From Sulfurovum sp. (lineage in GTDB: Bacteria; Campylobacterota; Campylobacteria; Campylobacterales; Sulfurovaceae): a stretch of 64,000 nt of DNA. Location of the stretch: positions 1-64,000 of the forward strand of contig JAUUDF010000045.1 in the NCBI GenBank assembly GCA_030826885.1, given 5' to 3'. The position numbers were made by a program, and so were the translations under genes. The notes beneath the pieces are model-generated. The model made no database searches, was not told where the DNA came from, and saw only the letters and a list, made by a program, of their open reading frames with translations. Positions 34,837 to 44,102 of the stretch are shown in pieces. Within the stretch, counting starts at the first letter, position 1, and every line of letters starts with the position of its first letter.

Positions 34837-35939
34837 TATGGCATGTCTGCCAGATTTGTCATACTGATTAGATCTCTTTCAACAACCTGGTAAATGACAA
34901 TCTCAGGCTTGTGTTTATGTACAAATTTGGATAACGCCTCTTTATTGATATAGCCAAGGTGAAGTCTCCATACAGTGGCAAATGTTTTTACATACATGGG
35001 CGTGTTCGCAAGGCCAAATGAATCGCTCAAATAGAGAAGTTTTGCTTTGTTTGGTGCATTCATGTTTATGAAATACTGGTTAAATTTATTTTGATCCGAA
35101 GGTTTACATGTGTGCAGTCTGTAATCCTCACCGATTTTTCCGTAACAAACGACATTTTTCTCTTTGAATGTATACTGACAGTTTTTCTCCTGTGATGTTG
35201 AGAGAAACTGGTTTATTTTCAAAAAGTTCGTTAAATCGCCTCTTCTGTCAGATATGGTCTCTTTTACGCTGTAGTCCGGGATGCTGTAATGTATATTGTA
35301 GGTTTCATTTACATATTGCATTGTATGCAGGTATCCTACCATGGCACCACAGAAGTTCCAGTGCGTATCTGTATAAAAATATAATTGTGAATCATCTTTT
35401 TTCTCTCTGAGTGCATCTTTTAGATTTAACATATGAACCCCCTTTTCAAGGGATTTTTTGACCAGTATGTCAGTGATTGTTTCACCCTCTTTGTAGACAA
35501 TGTCGTCAGGCAGTTTGTCGCTGTAGACGGTATGTTTGTTCGATGCAACGACAATAACGAATTCAATACCCTGTTTTTCATACCACTCCTGCAATTTTTT
35601 CATTCTGTCGGCCCAACTGTCTATCTGATGGTCAGTGTAGGGAATGCTCCCCCGGGTTTTGTCTATGACAGAGGCGAAGCCGTTTCCCAAAAAGAAAAAA
35701 CACTCTTTTCCTGCAATGACCTGTTGAGGGTTCAACGAAACGTGAAATAGCCTATATGCAGAATAGTTGATGAGAGCTTCAAGATTGTCGGTCGAAAAGA
35801 GTTCCCGTTTGGTCAGATGCCAAAGATCTGTCTGTTTGTTATTATAGAGAAGTAAAAACGATATATTGAGCACAGGAAGAAAGAGTATGAGAGCGGTCGC
35901 GACACCAAGAAAGCTATAGACCAGTTTTTTGTGCTTCAT
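34836..35939 (-). CDS. AlgJ/AlgX-like SGNH O-acetyltransferase component
   Basis: 367 residues with an N-terminal membrane anchor (about 9-33). The catalytic signatures of the AlgX/DHHW group are seen: YTDTHWN and LYLSDSFGLANTP (nucleophile Ser). With the MBOAT protein upstream it would transfer acetyl groups to an extracellular polysaccharide or the cell wall. It is 8 bp after the MBOAT gene. Confidence 0.82.
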   Translation of the reverse strand: MKHKKLVYSFLGVATALILFLPVLNISFLLLYNNKQTDLWHLTKRELFSTDNLEALINYSAYRLFHVSLNPQQVIAGKECFFFLGNGFASVIDKTRGSIPYTDHQIDSWADRMKKLQEWYEKQGIEFVIVVASNKHTVYSDKLPDDIVYKEGETITDILVKKSLEKGVHMLNLKDALREKKDDSQLYFYTDTHWNFCGAMVGYLHTMQYVNETYNIHYSIPDYSVKETISDRRGDLTNFLKINQFLSTSQEKNCQYTFKEKNVVCYGKIGEDYRLHTCKPSDQNKFNQYFINMNAPNKAKLLYLSDSFGLANTPMYVKTFATVWRLHLGYINKEALSKFVHKHKPEIVIYQVVERDLISMTNLADMP

Positions 35940-35947
35940 GCTGTATC

Positions 35948-37345
35948 CTAAAAGTTGTAATACAAAAATACTTCCGAAGAAGAACTCAATGATTTCGTTA
36001 TGGCATAGGCAAATAAGACTGCAGCCATTATCATGTGTTTCATGGTCAGTTTTTCGGTGAGGTAATCACTCGAATTTTTGGCCAGGATCACTATCATGAA
36101 GATGATAAACAACGAGGCGTAGATAACCAGCAGCGTATCGTTGGATGTGATGTTGAGAAAGGAGAGCGTGAACATGCCTTTTAAAACCTTGATGGCATCA
36201 TCCCACTCTTTGGCCCTGAAAAACACCCATGCAATATTGACAAAGTTGAATGTAATAAACCATGCTAATACTTTTGGCAGTGTGATACCCAGGGTATTCC
36301 AAAATCTGTGGATGACCAGCGCCATACCGTGCAGGAATCCCCAGAAAACAAAAGTCCAGCCCGCTCCATGCCATATACCGCCGATGATAAACGTTGTCAA
36401 TAGGTTTGTATAGGTCCGCACAGACCCCTTTCTGTTCCCGCCCAGGGGGATATAGATGTAATCTTTCAAAAATCTCGAAAGTGTAATGTGCCATCTTCTC
36501 CAAAAATCCTGAATATCAAGAGATTTGTATGGAGAATAGAAATTTATAGGCAGTTTGATATTGAAAAGAAGCGCCGCACCTATAGCCATATCTGTATAGC
36601 CTGAAAAATCGAAATAGAGCTGAAAGGTGTAGGAAAGACTGGTTGCCCAGGCCTCTGGAAAACTAAGTGTCGCGGCCGAGTCGAATCCTGCTGCTGCCCA
36701 GCCTGAAAGGCTGTCTGCTATGACCACTTTTTTAAACAGGCCGACAGAAAATATAAAGAGTCCAAGTGCAATGTTCTTATAGTTTTTGGCCAGGTTCCAA
36801 CGTGAGGCGAACTGGGGCATCATTTCGGCATGATGAACAATGGGACCAGCAATGAGTTGCGGGAAAAAGGTGACAAAAAGCGCATAATTTAAAAAATCGT
36901 ATTCAGCGGTTTCTCCTCTGTATGAGTCGACCAAATAAGCGATTTGTTGAAAAGTAAAGAATGAAATACCCAGAGGTAACGCCAAATGCAGAAGCGGAAT
37001 GGATGTATCAAAGGTCCAATTGAGATTTTCGATTAGGAAATCCGTATATTTGAAATATCCAAGCAGGATGACATTGGCTGCAATGCCGAATACCAATAAC
37101 GATTTTTTATGGAGTTGTACCTTTTTAAAATTTTCATTCAGAGAATTGCCTATGACATAATTGAAAAGCAGTGATGACAATATAATAGGAAGATATGCTA
37201 TGTTCCACCATGAGTAAAAGAAAAGAGAGGCGAAAACCAGGAAGGCTTTTGCCCCGACCATCAGTCTTTTTTTCAGTAAAAAAAAGTAGATAAAGAAGCT
37301 GAGCGGAAGAAATATAAATATAAACTCATAACTATTAAACAGCAA
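35948..37345 (-). CDS. MBOAT O-acyltransferase (AlgI-like)
   Basis: 465 residues with about 11 membrane helices. The catalytic His is in FIIGGIWHGAGWTFVFWG, and DFSGYTDMAIG and DFWRRWHITLSRFL are typical AlgI motifs. It brings acetyl groups across the membrane for the AlgJ/X-like partner. The start is a TTG with SD AAGGGAA eight bases upstream. No polysaccharide synthase is adjacent, so the acceptor is unknown. Confidence 0.9.
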   Translation of the reverse strand: MLFNSYEFIFIFLPLSFFIYFFLLKKRLMVGAKAFLVFASLFFYSWWNIAYLPIILSSLLFNYVIGNSLNENFKKVQLHKKSLLVFGIAANVILLGYFKYTDFLIENLNWTFDTSIPLLHLALPLGISFFTFQQIAYLVDSYRGETAEYDFLNYALFVTFFPQLIAGPIVHHAEMMPQFASRWNLAKNYKNIALGLFIFSVGLFKKVVIADSLSGWAAAGFDSAATLSFPEAWATSLSYTFQLYFDFSGYTDMAIGAALLFNIKLPINFYSPYKSLDIQDFWRRWHITLSRFLKDYIYIPLGGNRKGSVRTYTNLLTTFIIGGIWHGAGWTFVFWGFLHGMALVIHRFWNTLGITLPKVLAWFITFNFVNIAWVFFRAKEWDDAIKVLKGMFTLSFLNITSNDTLLVIYASLFIIFMIVILAKNSSDYLTEKLTMKHMIMAAVLFAYAITKSLSSSSEVFLYYNF

Positions 37346-37630
37346 TTATATTCCCTTGCGTATCATCGAATACCTCCATGTGGAGAGATTATTAGTAAAT
37401 TATTTTAAATTATATCTTTCCTATACAAAAAATCAGCAGAATTCATTTGCAAAAAGTTGAAATTTTGTACCCTTTTACAAAGCGGGGTGGTATCTGCAAC
37501 ATGTAAAGAGTACCTTTCGAATACGATTGGCGTTTGTCTACTTATACACCAAACGTCGTTTCCGCCTCCAGTCAATAAGCACTAATTCGATAAAATACAC
37601 CATTTCATACACAGACTAAGGTAACAGAGC
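37346..37630. other. Intergenic region between MBOAT and glnS genes
   Basis: About 285 bp without a convincing ORF. It holds the divergent promoters; a plausible -10 TAAAAT lies about 40 bases before glnS. No RNA gene or repeat seen. Confidence 0.4.
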
Positions 37631-39895
37631 ATGAGTGAAAGCAAAGATTTTTTACGGGCGATCGTCGCAGAGGACTTGAAAGCGGGCAAATATGAGACGG
37701 TGCATACGCGTTTTCCGCCTGAGCCTAACGGTTTTCCGCACATAGGACATGCCAAGTCCATTACGCTCAATTTCGGCATTGCCAGAGACTTTAACGGGCT
37801 GTGCAACCTGCGTATGGATGACACCGATCCGACCAAGGAAGACATGAAGTTCGTCGAGGCGCTTAAAGATGCTGTTAAGTGGCTCGGTTTCGACTGGGAG
37901 GAGAGACTCTATTTCACCTCCGATTATTTTCCCAAACTCTATGGCTACGCGCAGGAGCTCATTAAGATGGGCAAGGCGTATGTGGACAGCCTCAATGAAG
38001 AGGAGATACGCGAGTATCGGGGTACCGTTACCGAGCCTGGAAGGCGCAGTAAGTATGCCGAGCGTTCTGTCGAGGAGAACCTTGACCTCTTCGAGCGTAT
38101 GAAGAACGGGGAGTTTGCCGAGGGTGAACATGTACTGCGTGCCAAAATAGACATGAGCGCGGCGAACATGAAGATGCGTGATCCGCTGCTCTATCGCATC
38201 CGTCATGCCACCCACTACCGGGTAGGGGATGCGTGGCATATCTACCCCATGTATGACTTCGCACACTGCCTTTCAGACTACATCGAGGGCATCAGCCACT
38301 CCTTCTGTACGCTGGAGTTCGAGAACAACCGTGATATTTACGACTGGGTCATCGAGACACTCGGGCTGCCGCCGCCGCGCCCCTACCAGTATGAATTTGC
38401 AAGACTCAACATGAACTACACTGTCATGAGCAAACGCAAGCTGCTCGAACTGGTCGAAGGCGGGTATGTCAACGGCTGGGACGACCCCCGTCTGCCTACC
38501 ATTGCAGGCTATAAGCGCCGCGGGTATACTCCTGAGTCCATTCTGACCTTCTGTGAGCAGATAGGGGTCGCCAAAGCTAACTCAACCGTAGATGTGGCGC
38601 AGCTGGAGTTCTGTATCAGGGATGATCTGAACACCAAAGTACCGCGTGTGATGTGTGTGCTTGACCCGCTGAAAGTGACAATCGTCAACTATGAGGGCAG
38701 CGAGGAGCTCGATGCCTCCTACTATCCGCACGATGTCCCCAAAGAGGGTTCAAGAAAACTACCTTTTTCCAAAGAGGTCTACATCGACCGCAGCGACTTT
38801 TCGGAAAATCCTCCCAAAGGATATTTCCGTCTGACGCCCGAGCAGCCGGTACGGCTTAAACATGCCTATATAATTGCCTGTAAAGAGGTTATCAAAGATA
38901 AAGAGGGCAACATTGTTGAGATCAAAGCGGAGTACTACCCTGACTCCAAGAGCGGCTCCGACACCAGCGGCATCAAGGTACGCAGTGCCATTCAGTGGGT
39001 GGATGCGAAGCGTGCGAAACGTGTGGAGGTAAGGCTCTATGACAGGCTCTACAAAGTTGAAGCACCCGAAGGTCTGGACGACCTGAACCCCGATTCACTC
39101 AAGGTGGCAAAAGGTGCGCTCATTGAACCGGCAGTCATTGAAGAGAAGCCCGATGTACGCTTTCAGTTCGAGAGGGAAGGATACTTCTATGTCGATCCGG
39201 TCGACTACAGTGACGAGGCACCGGTATTCAACAAGATCGTGGGGCTGAAAGACTCATGGGGCAAGAAGAAAAAAAAGGCTCCCAAAGCGACTGAGAAGAA
39301 ACAGAAACAGCCCCAAAAGCAGCAGATAGACGGCGAAGAAGCGCCGATGAGCGAGGAGGAGAAGGCACGCTTTGAGGTCTATACCGGAAAACTCGGACTC
39401 AACCATGCCGTTGCCAATACACTGGCACGTGACGCCAAACTGAGTGCTTTCTTTGAAGAGGCGATGGGTGCAGAGGGTGCCGGTGCCGTTACCATAGCCA
39501 ACCTTGTTGCCAATGAGGTTGCCAGAGAGCTTAAAGAGCAGGATGCAGATGCGCTGAAGTTCACGCCGCAGCATGTAGCAGAGCTGGCAAAGATGCTCGA
39601 TAGCGAGCAGATTTCGAGCAAGATTGCAAAAGAGGTCTTCGAGCTGATGGTACAAAGCGGTGACGCGCCGGAGAAGATCGTTGAAGAGAAAGGGTTGAGG
39701 CAGATCAGCGACCCCGCAGTCATCGCACCCATCATCGATGATATCATGGAAAAAAATCCGGACAATGTAGCCAAATACAGAGAGGGAAACAGTAAACTGC
39801 TGGGCTTCTTCGTCGGGCAGACGCTCAAAGCTACCGGCGGCAAGGCGAACCCCAAAGTGGTCAATGAACTTGTTGCCGAGAAACTGAGAGGTTAG
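37631..39895 (+). CDS. glnS: Glutaminyl-tRNA synthetase with C-terminal YqeY/GatB-like domain
   Basis: 754 residues, longer than the usual 550. Class I signatures FPPEPNGFPHIGHAKS (HIGH) and VMSKRKL (KMSKS variant) mark the catalytic domain; beta-barrel anticodon domains follow to about 565. After a Lys/Gln-rich linker, residues 595-754 form a helical domain similar to YqeY and the GatB tail (NPDNVAKYREGNSKLLGFFVGQTLKAT). The same fusion is known from Deinococcus GlnRS, where it aids tRNA binding. Many Campylobacterota lack GlnRS and use GatCAB, so the gene may be transferred. Confidence 0.95.
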   Translation: MSESKDFLRAIVAEDLKAGKYETVHTRFPPEPNGFPHIGHAKSITLNFGIARDFNGLCNLRMDDTDPTKEDMKFVEALKDAVKWLGFDWEERLYFTSDYFPKLYGYAQELIKMGKAYVDSLNEEEIREYRGTVTEPGRRSKYAERSVEENLDLFERMKNGEFAEGEHVLRAKIDMSAANMKMRDPLLYRIRHATHYRVGDAWHIYPMYDFAHCLSDYIEGISHSFCTLEFENNRDIYDWVIETLGLPPPRPYQYEFARLNMNYTVMSKRKLLELVEGGYVNGWDDPRLPTIAGYKRRGYTPESILTFCEQIGVAKANSTVDVAQLEFCIRDDLNTKVPRVMCVLDPLKVTIVNYEGSEELDASYYPHDVPKEGSRKLPFSKEVYIDRSDFSENPPKGYFRLTPEQPVRLKHAYIIACKEVIKDKEGNIVEIKAEYYPDSKSGSDTSGIKVRSAIQWVDAKRAKRVEVRLYDRLYKVEAPEGLDDLNPDSLKVAKGALIEPAVIEEKPDVRFQFEREGYFYVDPVDYSDEAPVFNKIVGLKDSWGKKKKKAPKATEKKQKQPQKQQIDGEEAPMSEEEKARFEVYTGKLGLNHAVANTLARDAKLSAFFEEAMGAEGAGAVTIANLVANEVARELKEQDADALKFTPQHVAELAKMLDSEQISSKIAKEVFELMVQSGDAPEKIVEEKGLRQISDPAVIAPIIDDIMEKNPDNVAKYREGNSKLLGFFVGQTLKATGGKANPKVVNELVAEKLRG

Positions 39896-40428
39896 TGCGG
39901 TTTTACGGCCTGAACGGGTGTTGGAATCTTCAGCGGTTTTGAAGAGGCGGGTTTGCCGACAAATTTCGTATAAGAGGTTTTGACACCTTTTTCACTGACT
40001 ATGGTCAGTTTGTGATTATCCAAAAAAGTGATGGTATTGATGCGAATGGGATCACCTTTCAAGCGTGCCTGATAGGTACCGGCGAGTGTCTGAAGCGATT
40101 GTTGTGTAATGGTGCGTGAGACCTCTTTTGCGAAAGGCACTTCGATTTTTTGAATGACCACTACCAGTGTGGTGATATGCCGTTTCCATATGCCCGAAGC
40201 TTTGACCTGCAGGTCTTTGATGAAGTGTTCACCTTTTTTCAGGCTTACCAAAATGGTAATGTCGAATGTATGGTCGGCCTTGAGGTTGAGGAACTCCTGT
40301 TCCGTCACACGGGTACGGTTTTCACTGGTTGCCTTGGTTACGGTACGCCAGTCGCCTACTGTCATGTCGTGTACAGGCTGTGCCCAGAGCGAGACAAGAA
40401 AAAGTGAAGAAAGCCATAATGCTCTCAT
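39892..40428 (-). CDS. Secreted protein of unknown function
   Basis: 178 residues with signal peptide (LWLSSLFLVSLWAQ). The mature part is a beta-rich lipocalin-like sequence (TFDITILVSLKKGEHFIKDLQVKASGIW and a DNHKLTIVSEKG strand) with a Pro-rich end. Family not recognised. It converges on glnS with a 4-bp overlap and is 9 bp from the exonuclease gene. Confidence 0.7.
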   Translation of the reverse strand: MRALWLSSLFLVSLWAQPVHDMTVGDWRTVTKATSENRTRVTEQEFLNLKADHTFDITILVSLKKGEHFIKDLQVKASGIWKRHITTLVVVIQKIEVPFAKEVSRTITQQSLQTLAGTYQARLKGDPIRINTITFLDNHKLTIVSEKGVKTSYTKFVGKPASSKPLKIPTPVQAVKPH

Positions 40429-40437
40429 GGGGGCTCC

Positions 40438-41175
40438 TTACTGAAGATATTGTTCGAGGGTGAACTTTAGATCTTCGTCGAGATCGAGATTTTTGTACAT
40501 CCACTGCAGGTAGCCCATATCCTCACGCGCAATCTCCTCAATGTCACGGTCTTTGTATTTGCCGAATTTGAATGTTTTCAGAAGTGCCGGCGTCTGTGTC
40601 AGTTCGGCCATCTTCTGCATGGGGTTGATACCGGGAAACTTCTCCTGCGTGAGTGTGACCAGTCTGCTCAGCAGCAGCTTCATAACCAGTACATCACCGA
40701 TGGCATCATGTGCCTTGATGGTTACACCAAGTCTCTGGGCTTCCTCTTTTTCCGTTTTGTAGAGTTCCAGTGCATAGCGGAGGTACTGCAGACGGTGTGC
40801 AGGAGAGTCGGGCAGAAGGTGTTTGGCGACACGCACGGTGTCGATGAGTGTATAGCGGTTGGCAAAGCCCTCTTTCTCAAGCATCCCGAGATCAAATTTG
40901 ATGTTGTGGGCTATGAGATAGTTTTCTGGTGTGTTGTATTCCTCGATACGTTTTGCGAATTTGGTTTGTGCAAAGGGAGCCTTATCGGCTATGACATCGG
41001 GGGTGATGTTGTGTACTTCCATCGCCTCGATACTGATGGGTACGGAGGTGGAGCAGAGTTCGTCAAAGACCTCGATATGCGCTTTATCATGAACGACCAT
41101 GGCACCTACCTGAATAATGCGGTCTAGTTCACTGTTTCCTGTGGTTTCTGTATCGAAAAGTATATATACGGGCAT
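40438..41175 (-). CDS. DnaQ-like 3'-5' exonuclease
   Basis: 245 residues. DEDDh exonuclease motifs: FDTETTG (Exo I), HNIKFDLGML (Exo II) and HDAIGDV (Exo III). The C-terminal FKFGKYKDRDIEEIA..YLQWM module is the small domain also found in exonuclease X relatives. It degrades single-stranded DNA or serves as a proofreading or RNA-trimming factor. Confidence 0.85.
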   Translation of the reverse strand: MPVYILFDTETTGNSELDRIIQVGAMVVHDKAHIEVFDELCSTSVPISIEAMEVHNITPDVIADKAPFAQTKFAKRIEEYNTPENYLIAHNIKFDLGMLEKEGFANRYTLIDTVRVAKHLLPDSPAHRLQYLRYALELYKTEKEEAQRLGVTIKAHDAIGDVLVMKLLLSRLVTLTQEKFPGINPMQKMAELTQTPALLKTFKFGKYKDRDIEEIAREDMGYLQWMYKNLDLDEDLKFTLEQYLQ

Positions 41176-41243
41176 AAGCGAGATTCCTTGTTGTGGATGG
41201 TAACAATTATAGCGACAATTGCTTGTAAAAATCAGGAGAGGGA

Positions 41244-41259
41244 GGAAGGGGCACCTTCC
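41244..41259 (-). terminator. Hairpin after the porin gene
   Basis: GGAAGG-4 nt-CCTTCC, five bases after the porin stop on the minus strand, with TTTTT about 15 bases on. Confidence 0.5.
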
Positions 41260-41264
41260 GCTAT

Positions 41265-41840
41265 TTAGAATTTATAGGAGAAACCGATATTCCACGATTC
41301 TAGGTCTGTATTGGTAAGGATATTGTCACTTTCACCAAGGTTGGTGTAGTCGACGAATGCCCCCAGACTGTTGGTAATATTGAATTTTACCCCCGCACCC
41401 CATGAAAAGAGTGTATCATCGTTGTTCCCTCCAAGGAGAGTATTGGCAGTGTAATCGTTCGCGGTTACCCCAAGCAGGGCATAGAAGTTAAGCATGGCAA
41501 GCTTGTATTGCGGTTTGGCATAGAGTGCGAAGCTCTCAGCCTGATATTCTCCGCTAAGCGGGGTATTGCCAAGATAGTATTCATATCCGGCCTTGGAGCT
41601 GTTTAGGTAGTATCTTCCTTCAACCCCGAAATATTCATTCATATCGTAACCGGCAAGAAAGACTATGCTGTCGGTTGAAAGATCGAGCAGATCTTTTTTG
41701 ATGTCTAAACCGTCAACTGCGAGGTCAATATTGGTGTTGGCATAGCCAAGACCTAGGTAAAGACCGCTGTCACCGGCAGACACCGATGTTGTTACTGCTA
41801 CAGCGGCAGCAGCAGAAAGTAAATATGTTTTTATACTCAT
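41265..41840 (-). CDS. Outer-membrane beta-barrel protein
   Basis: 191 residues from MSIKTYLLSA (SD AAAGGAA); the track start is 67 residues too early. Signal peptide ends VSA. The body has alternating strands (LYLGLGYANTNID, SWGAGVKFNITN) and a terminal Phe in FSYKF, the mark of OmpX/OmpW-like barrels of eight strands. Likely a small porin or adhesion-type barrel. Confidence 0.83.
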   Translation of the reverse strand: MSIKTYLLSAAAAVAVTTSVSAGDSGLYLGLGYANTNIDLAVDGLDIKKDLLDLSTDSIVFLAGYDMNEYFGVEGRYYLNSSKAGYEYYLGNTPLSGEYQAESFALYAKPQYKLAMLNFYALLGVTANDYTANTLLGGNNDDTLFSWGAGVKFNITNSLGAFVDYTNLGESDNILTNTDLESWNIGFSYKF

Positions 41841-41998
41841 GATAGTATATTCCTTTATGCAAAATAATCTTTTTATATATGTTGAAAGTATATCAGAAGA
41901 AAGATTTGAGTTTAGGGTCTTTGGACCTAAAAATGCTACCCAACTCTCAATCTGACATGGTATAATTATTTCCAGATTATAACAAGGAGAACAATGAT

Positions 41999-42448
41999 AT
42001 GTCACTCGACAACATGGTAATGGAACATATGATGAATCCAAAAAATTACGGTACCCTTGCGAGTGCCAATGCCGAGGGGATGGGAAAGAATCCGCTCAAT
42101 GGCGAGAAGGTAGCCATTTACATTCACGTCAAAGAGGATGAAGAGAAACCCTACATAGACGATATTGCATTTCAGGCGATTGGCTGCACGACGACTATTG
42201 TCGCGGGTTCCATGCTGACTGAAGAGGCAAAGGGACTGACTCTTGACGGTGCACGAAATCTCGTCGAAGCGACGATGAAACTGCTTGAAAAACTCCCCGA
42301 AGAAGATGCAGCGTGTTCCGAGATGGTCGCTCTTGGCATCAAAGCGGCAGTAGATACCTATGAGAAACGCAAAGAGGACAGGGAATACCCGATGATTACG
42401 TATCAGATAGAGGGGACCTGTACACCAAAAGAGGAGGAAGAGGCATGA
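41999..42448 (+). CDS. NifU/IscU-like Fe-S scaffold lacking the first cysteine
   Basis: 149 residues; MVMEHMMNPKNYG and IGCTTTIVAGSML are NifU-N motifs. Of the three cluster-binding cysteines, the second (GCTTT) and third (AACSEMVALGIKA) are present, but the ACGD position reads LNGE, so the first Cys and its Asp are missing. It may bind a cluster with other ligands or act as a carrier. Its 3' end overlaps a ferritin-like gene by 4 bp. Promoter TATAAT and SD AAGGAG precede it. Confidence 0.8.
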   Translation: MSLDNMVMEHMMNPKNYGTLASANAEGMGKNPLNGEKVAIYIHVKEDEEKPYIDDIAFQAIGCTTTIVAGSMLTEEAKGLTLDGARNLVEATMKLLEKLPEEDAACSEMVALGIKAAVDTYEKRKEDREYPMITYQIEGTCTPKEEEEA

Positions 42449-43281
42449 AAAGTGTTCTGATAAAAACCCATGAAGCGTGGCTGGAAATGCTTATGGCAGG
42501 CTTTATGAGTCATACGCAGAGCAAGCAGGTACTCTTTGATTTTTCCGACATTCTTTTCCGTCACTTTACGTGGATAGAGCATGCCATGATCGCATCGGGT
42601 GAATCTTATGACTATGACAGGGGAAATATTCCCATCAAAGTAGAACGTCTTGAGCATCTTCTCAAAGCCATTACCGGCAGACTGCTTGAGATAGACCTGC
42701 AGCTTGTCGGGTTTGAGGACAGAGACCTTGCATCGCGTATTTCGAGTGATATAAACTATATGGTCGGTGTACTGCATGAGATGAATGACGAAGTGGTTAC
42801 GGCATTTGGCATGGAGCGCAAGCTTCCCGGTGTGACCCTTACACAAGAAGCAACCGATGCACTGACACTTTTTCTTTTCGAGGAGAGCTACAAAGAGTAT
42901 GAACTGATCATGATATATAATTACCTCAAAGCCCACAGTGATGATGCATATCTTAACAGAATTTTTCAAATATTGGTTGATGAAAGCTTTTTTCACCTCA
43001 AACAGTTTGGTGATATGATGGCAAAGATGGGTATTCTCGCTGTACCGCGCATGATTATGAAAGAGCTCTATCAGGTTGAAAATGTGGTAGCCTTTTTAAA
43101 AGACGGTATCAATGAGGAACTTGCCGCCAAGGAGGAGTGCAAAAAACTTTCCGATGCCGTCGGCAACGATTCTCCGGTGCTTGCACGATTTTTTGACTTT
43201 ATCAACAATCAGGAGAATTACCACATTGCTTTGATGAAAGATGCGCTCAGACACTTCGAAGTGAAGGAAACGAATGGCTAA
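42445..43281 (+). CDS. Ferritin-like helical protein
   Basis: 278 residues, largely alpha helical. Repeated Glu/His pairs on helices (WIEHAM, DESFFHLKQFGDMM, NQENYHIALMKDAL) look like a ferritin-type di-iron bundle, but I do not recognise the family. Co-translated with the NifU-like gene (ATGA overlap) and overlapping psd by 8 bp, so an iron-storage or redox role linked to Fe-S assembly is plausible. Confidence 0.6.
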   Translation: MKSVLIKTHEAWLEMLMAGFMSHTQSKQVLFDFSDILFRHFTWIEHAMIASGESYDYDRGNIPIKVERLEHLLKAITGRLLEIDLQLVGFEDRDLASRISSDINYMVGVLHEMNDEVVTAFGMERKLPGVTLTQEATDALTLFLFEESYKEYELIMIYNYLKAHSDDAYLNRIFQILVDESFFHLKQFGDMMAKMGILAVPRMIMKELYQVENVVAFLKDGINEELAAKEECKKLSDAVGNDSPVLARFFDFINNQENYHIALMKDALRHFEVKETNG

Positions 43282-44092
43282 GAAGCATTTTACCTCCGTC
43301 ATTTCCGAACTGTTTGGAAAGTTCGCCTCTAAGCGTTTTCCTTCGATAATGCAGCATATCATTAACGCCGCCTACGTCAAACTGATGGGGCTGGATATGT
43401 CAGAATTCCGTGCCCCTGCCACCTATGAGAGTCTCAATGCACTATTTACCAGAGTACTGGAAAAAGAGCGCATCCTGCCTGATGATCCCAAAGCAGTCAT
43501 TAGCGGTGTTGATGGACGCATTACCGATTACGGCACTGTCAAGGAAGGCAGAGCCTATCAGATCAAGGGGATGTCGTATGATATTGAAACGCTTTTCGGT
43601 GCGCATCATCAGGCTGCGGCGAAATGGATAGAGGGAGGGGAGTTCATGAACTTCTATCTTTCCCCAAAAGACTACCACCGCTACCATATGCCTATGACGT
43701 TGAAGATTCACGCGTTGACACATATCCCCGGAAAGCTCTACCCGGTAAATCTCCCGCTGCTTCGAAACAAGAAAGACCTCTTTATAGAGAATGAGCGTGT
43801 GGTCATTGAGTGTGAAGACGAGCAGGGGAGGCTGCATGTACTTGTGCTTGTCGGTGCACTCAATGTGGGGAAAATGGTCGTAAGCTTTGAACCGCGTGTA
43901 CAGACCAACTCTGACATTAGAGAACCGCAGCACTATACATATGACGGTCTGAGACTCAAACGCGGTGAACTTTTCGGATGGTTTGAGATGGGCTCGACGA
44001 TCTTGACATTCTCACAGAAGGGTGCTATAGTCCCGGAAGTTGCCGTTAACCAGAAGGTCTCTTTCGGTGATATAGTCGGATATTTGCAGTAA
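43274..44092 (+). CDS. psd: Phosphatidylserine decarboxylase
   Basis: 272 residues. The self-cleavage motif MGSTILTF (pyruvoyl-forming Ser in GST) is near residue 240, and MNFYLSPKDYHRYHMP is the family catalytic-His segment. It makes phosphatidylethanolamine at the membrane. Confidence 0.93.
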   Translation: MAKKHFTSVISELFGKFASKRFPSIMQHIINAAYVKLMGLDMSEFRAPATYESLNALFTRVLEKERILPDDPKAVISGVDGRITDYGTVKEGRAYQIKGMSYDIETLFGAHHQAAAKWIEGGEFMNFYLSPKDYHRYHMPMTLKIHALTHIPGKLYPVNLPLLRNKKDLFIENERVVIECEDEQGRLHVLVLVGALNVGKMVVSFEPRVQTNSDIREPQHYTYDGLRLKRGELFGWFEMGSTILTFSQKGAIVPEVAVNQKVSFGDIVGYLQ

Positions 44093-44102
44093 AGGAAGAG
44101 TC

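Noticed and set aside
34661-34867. 68-aa ORF in the 34.7 kb spacer
   Set aside because: Lies within the inverted-repeat element and has no coding character.
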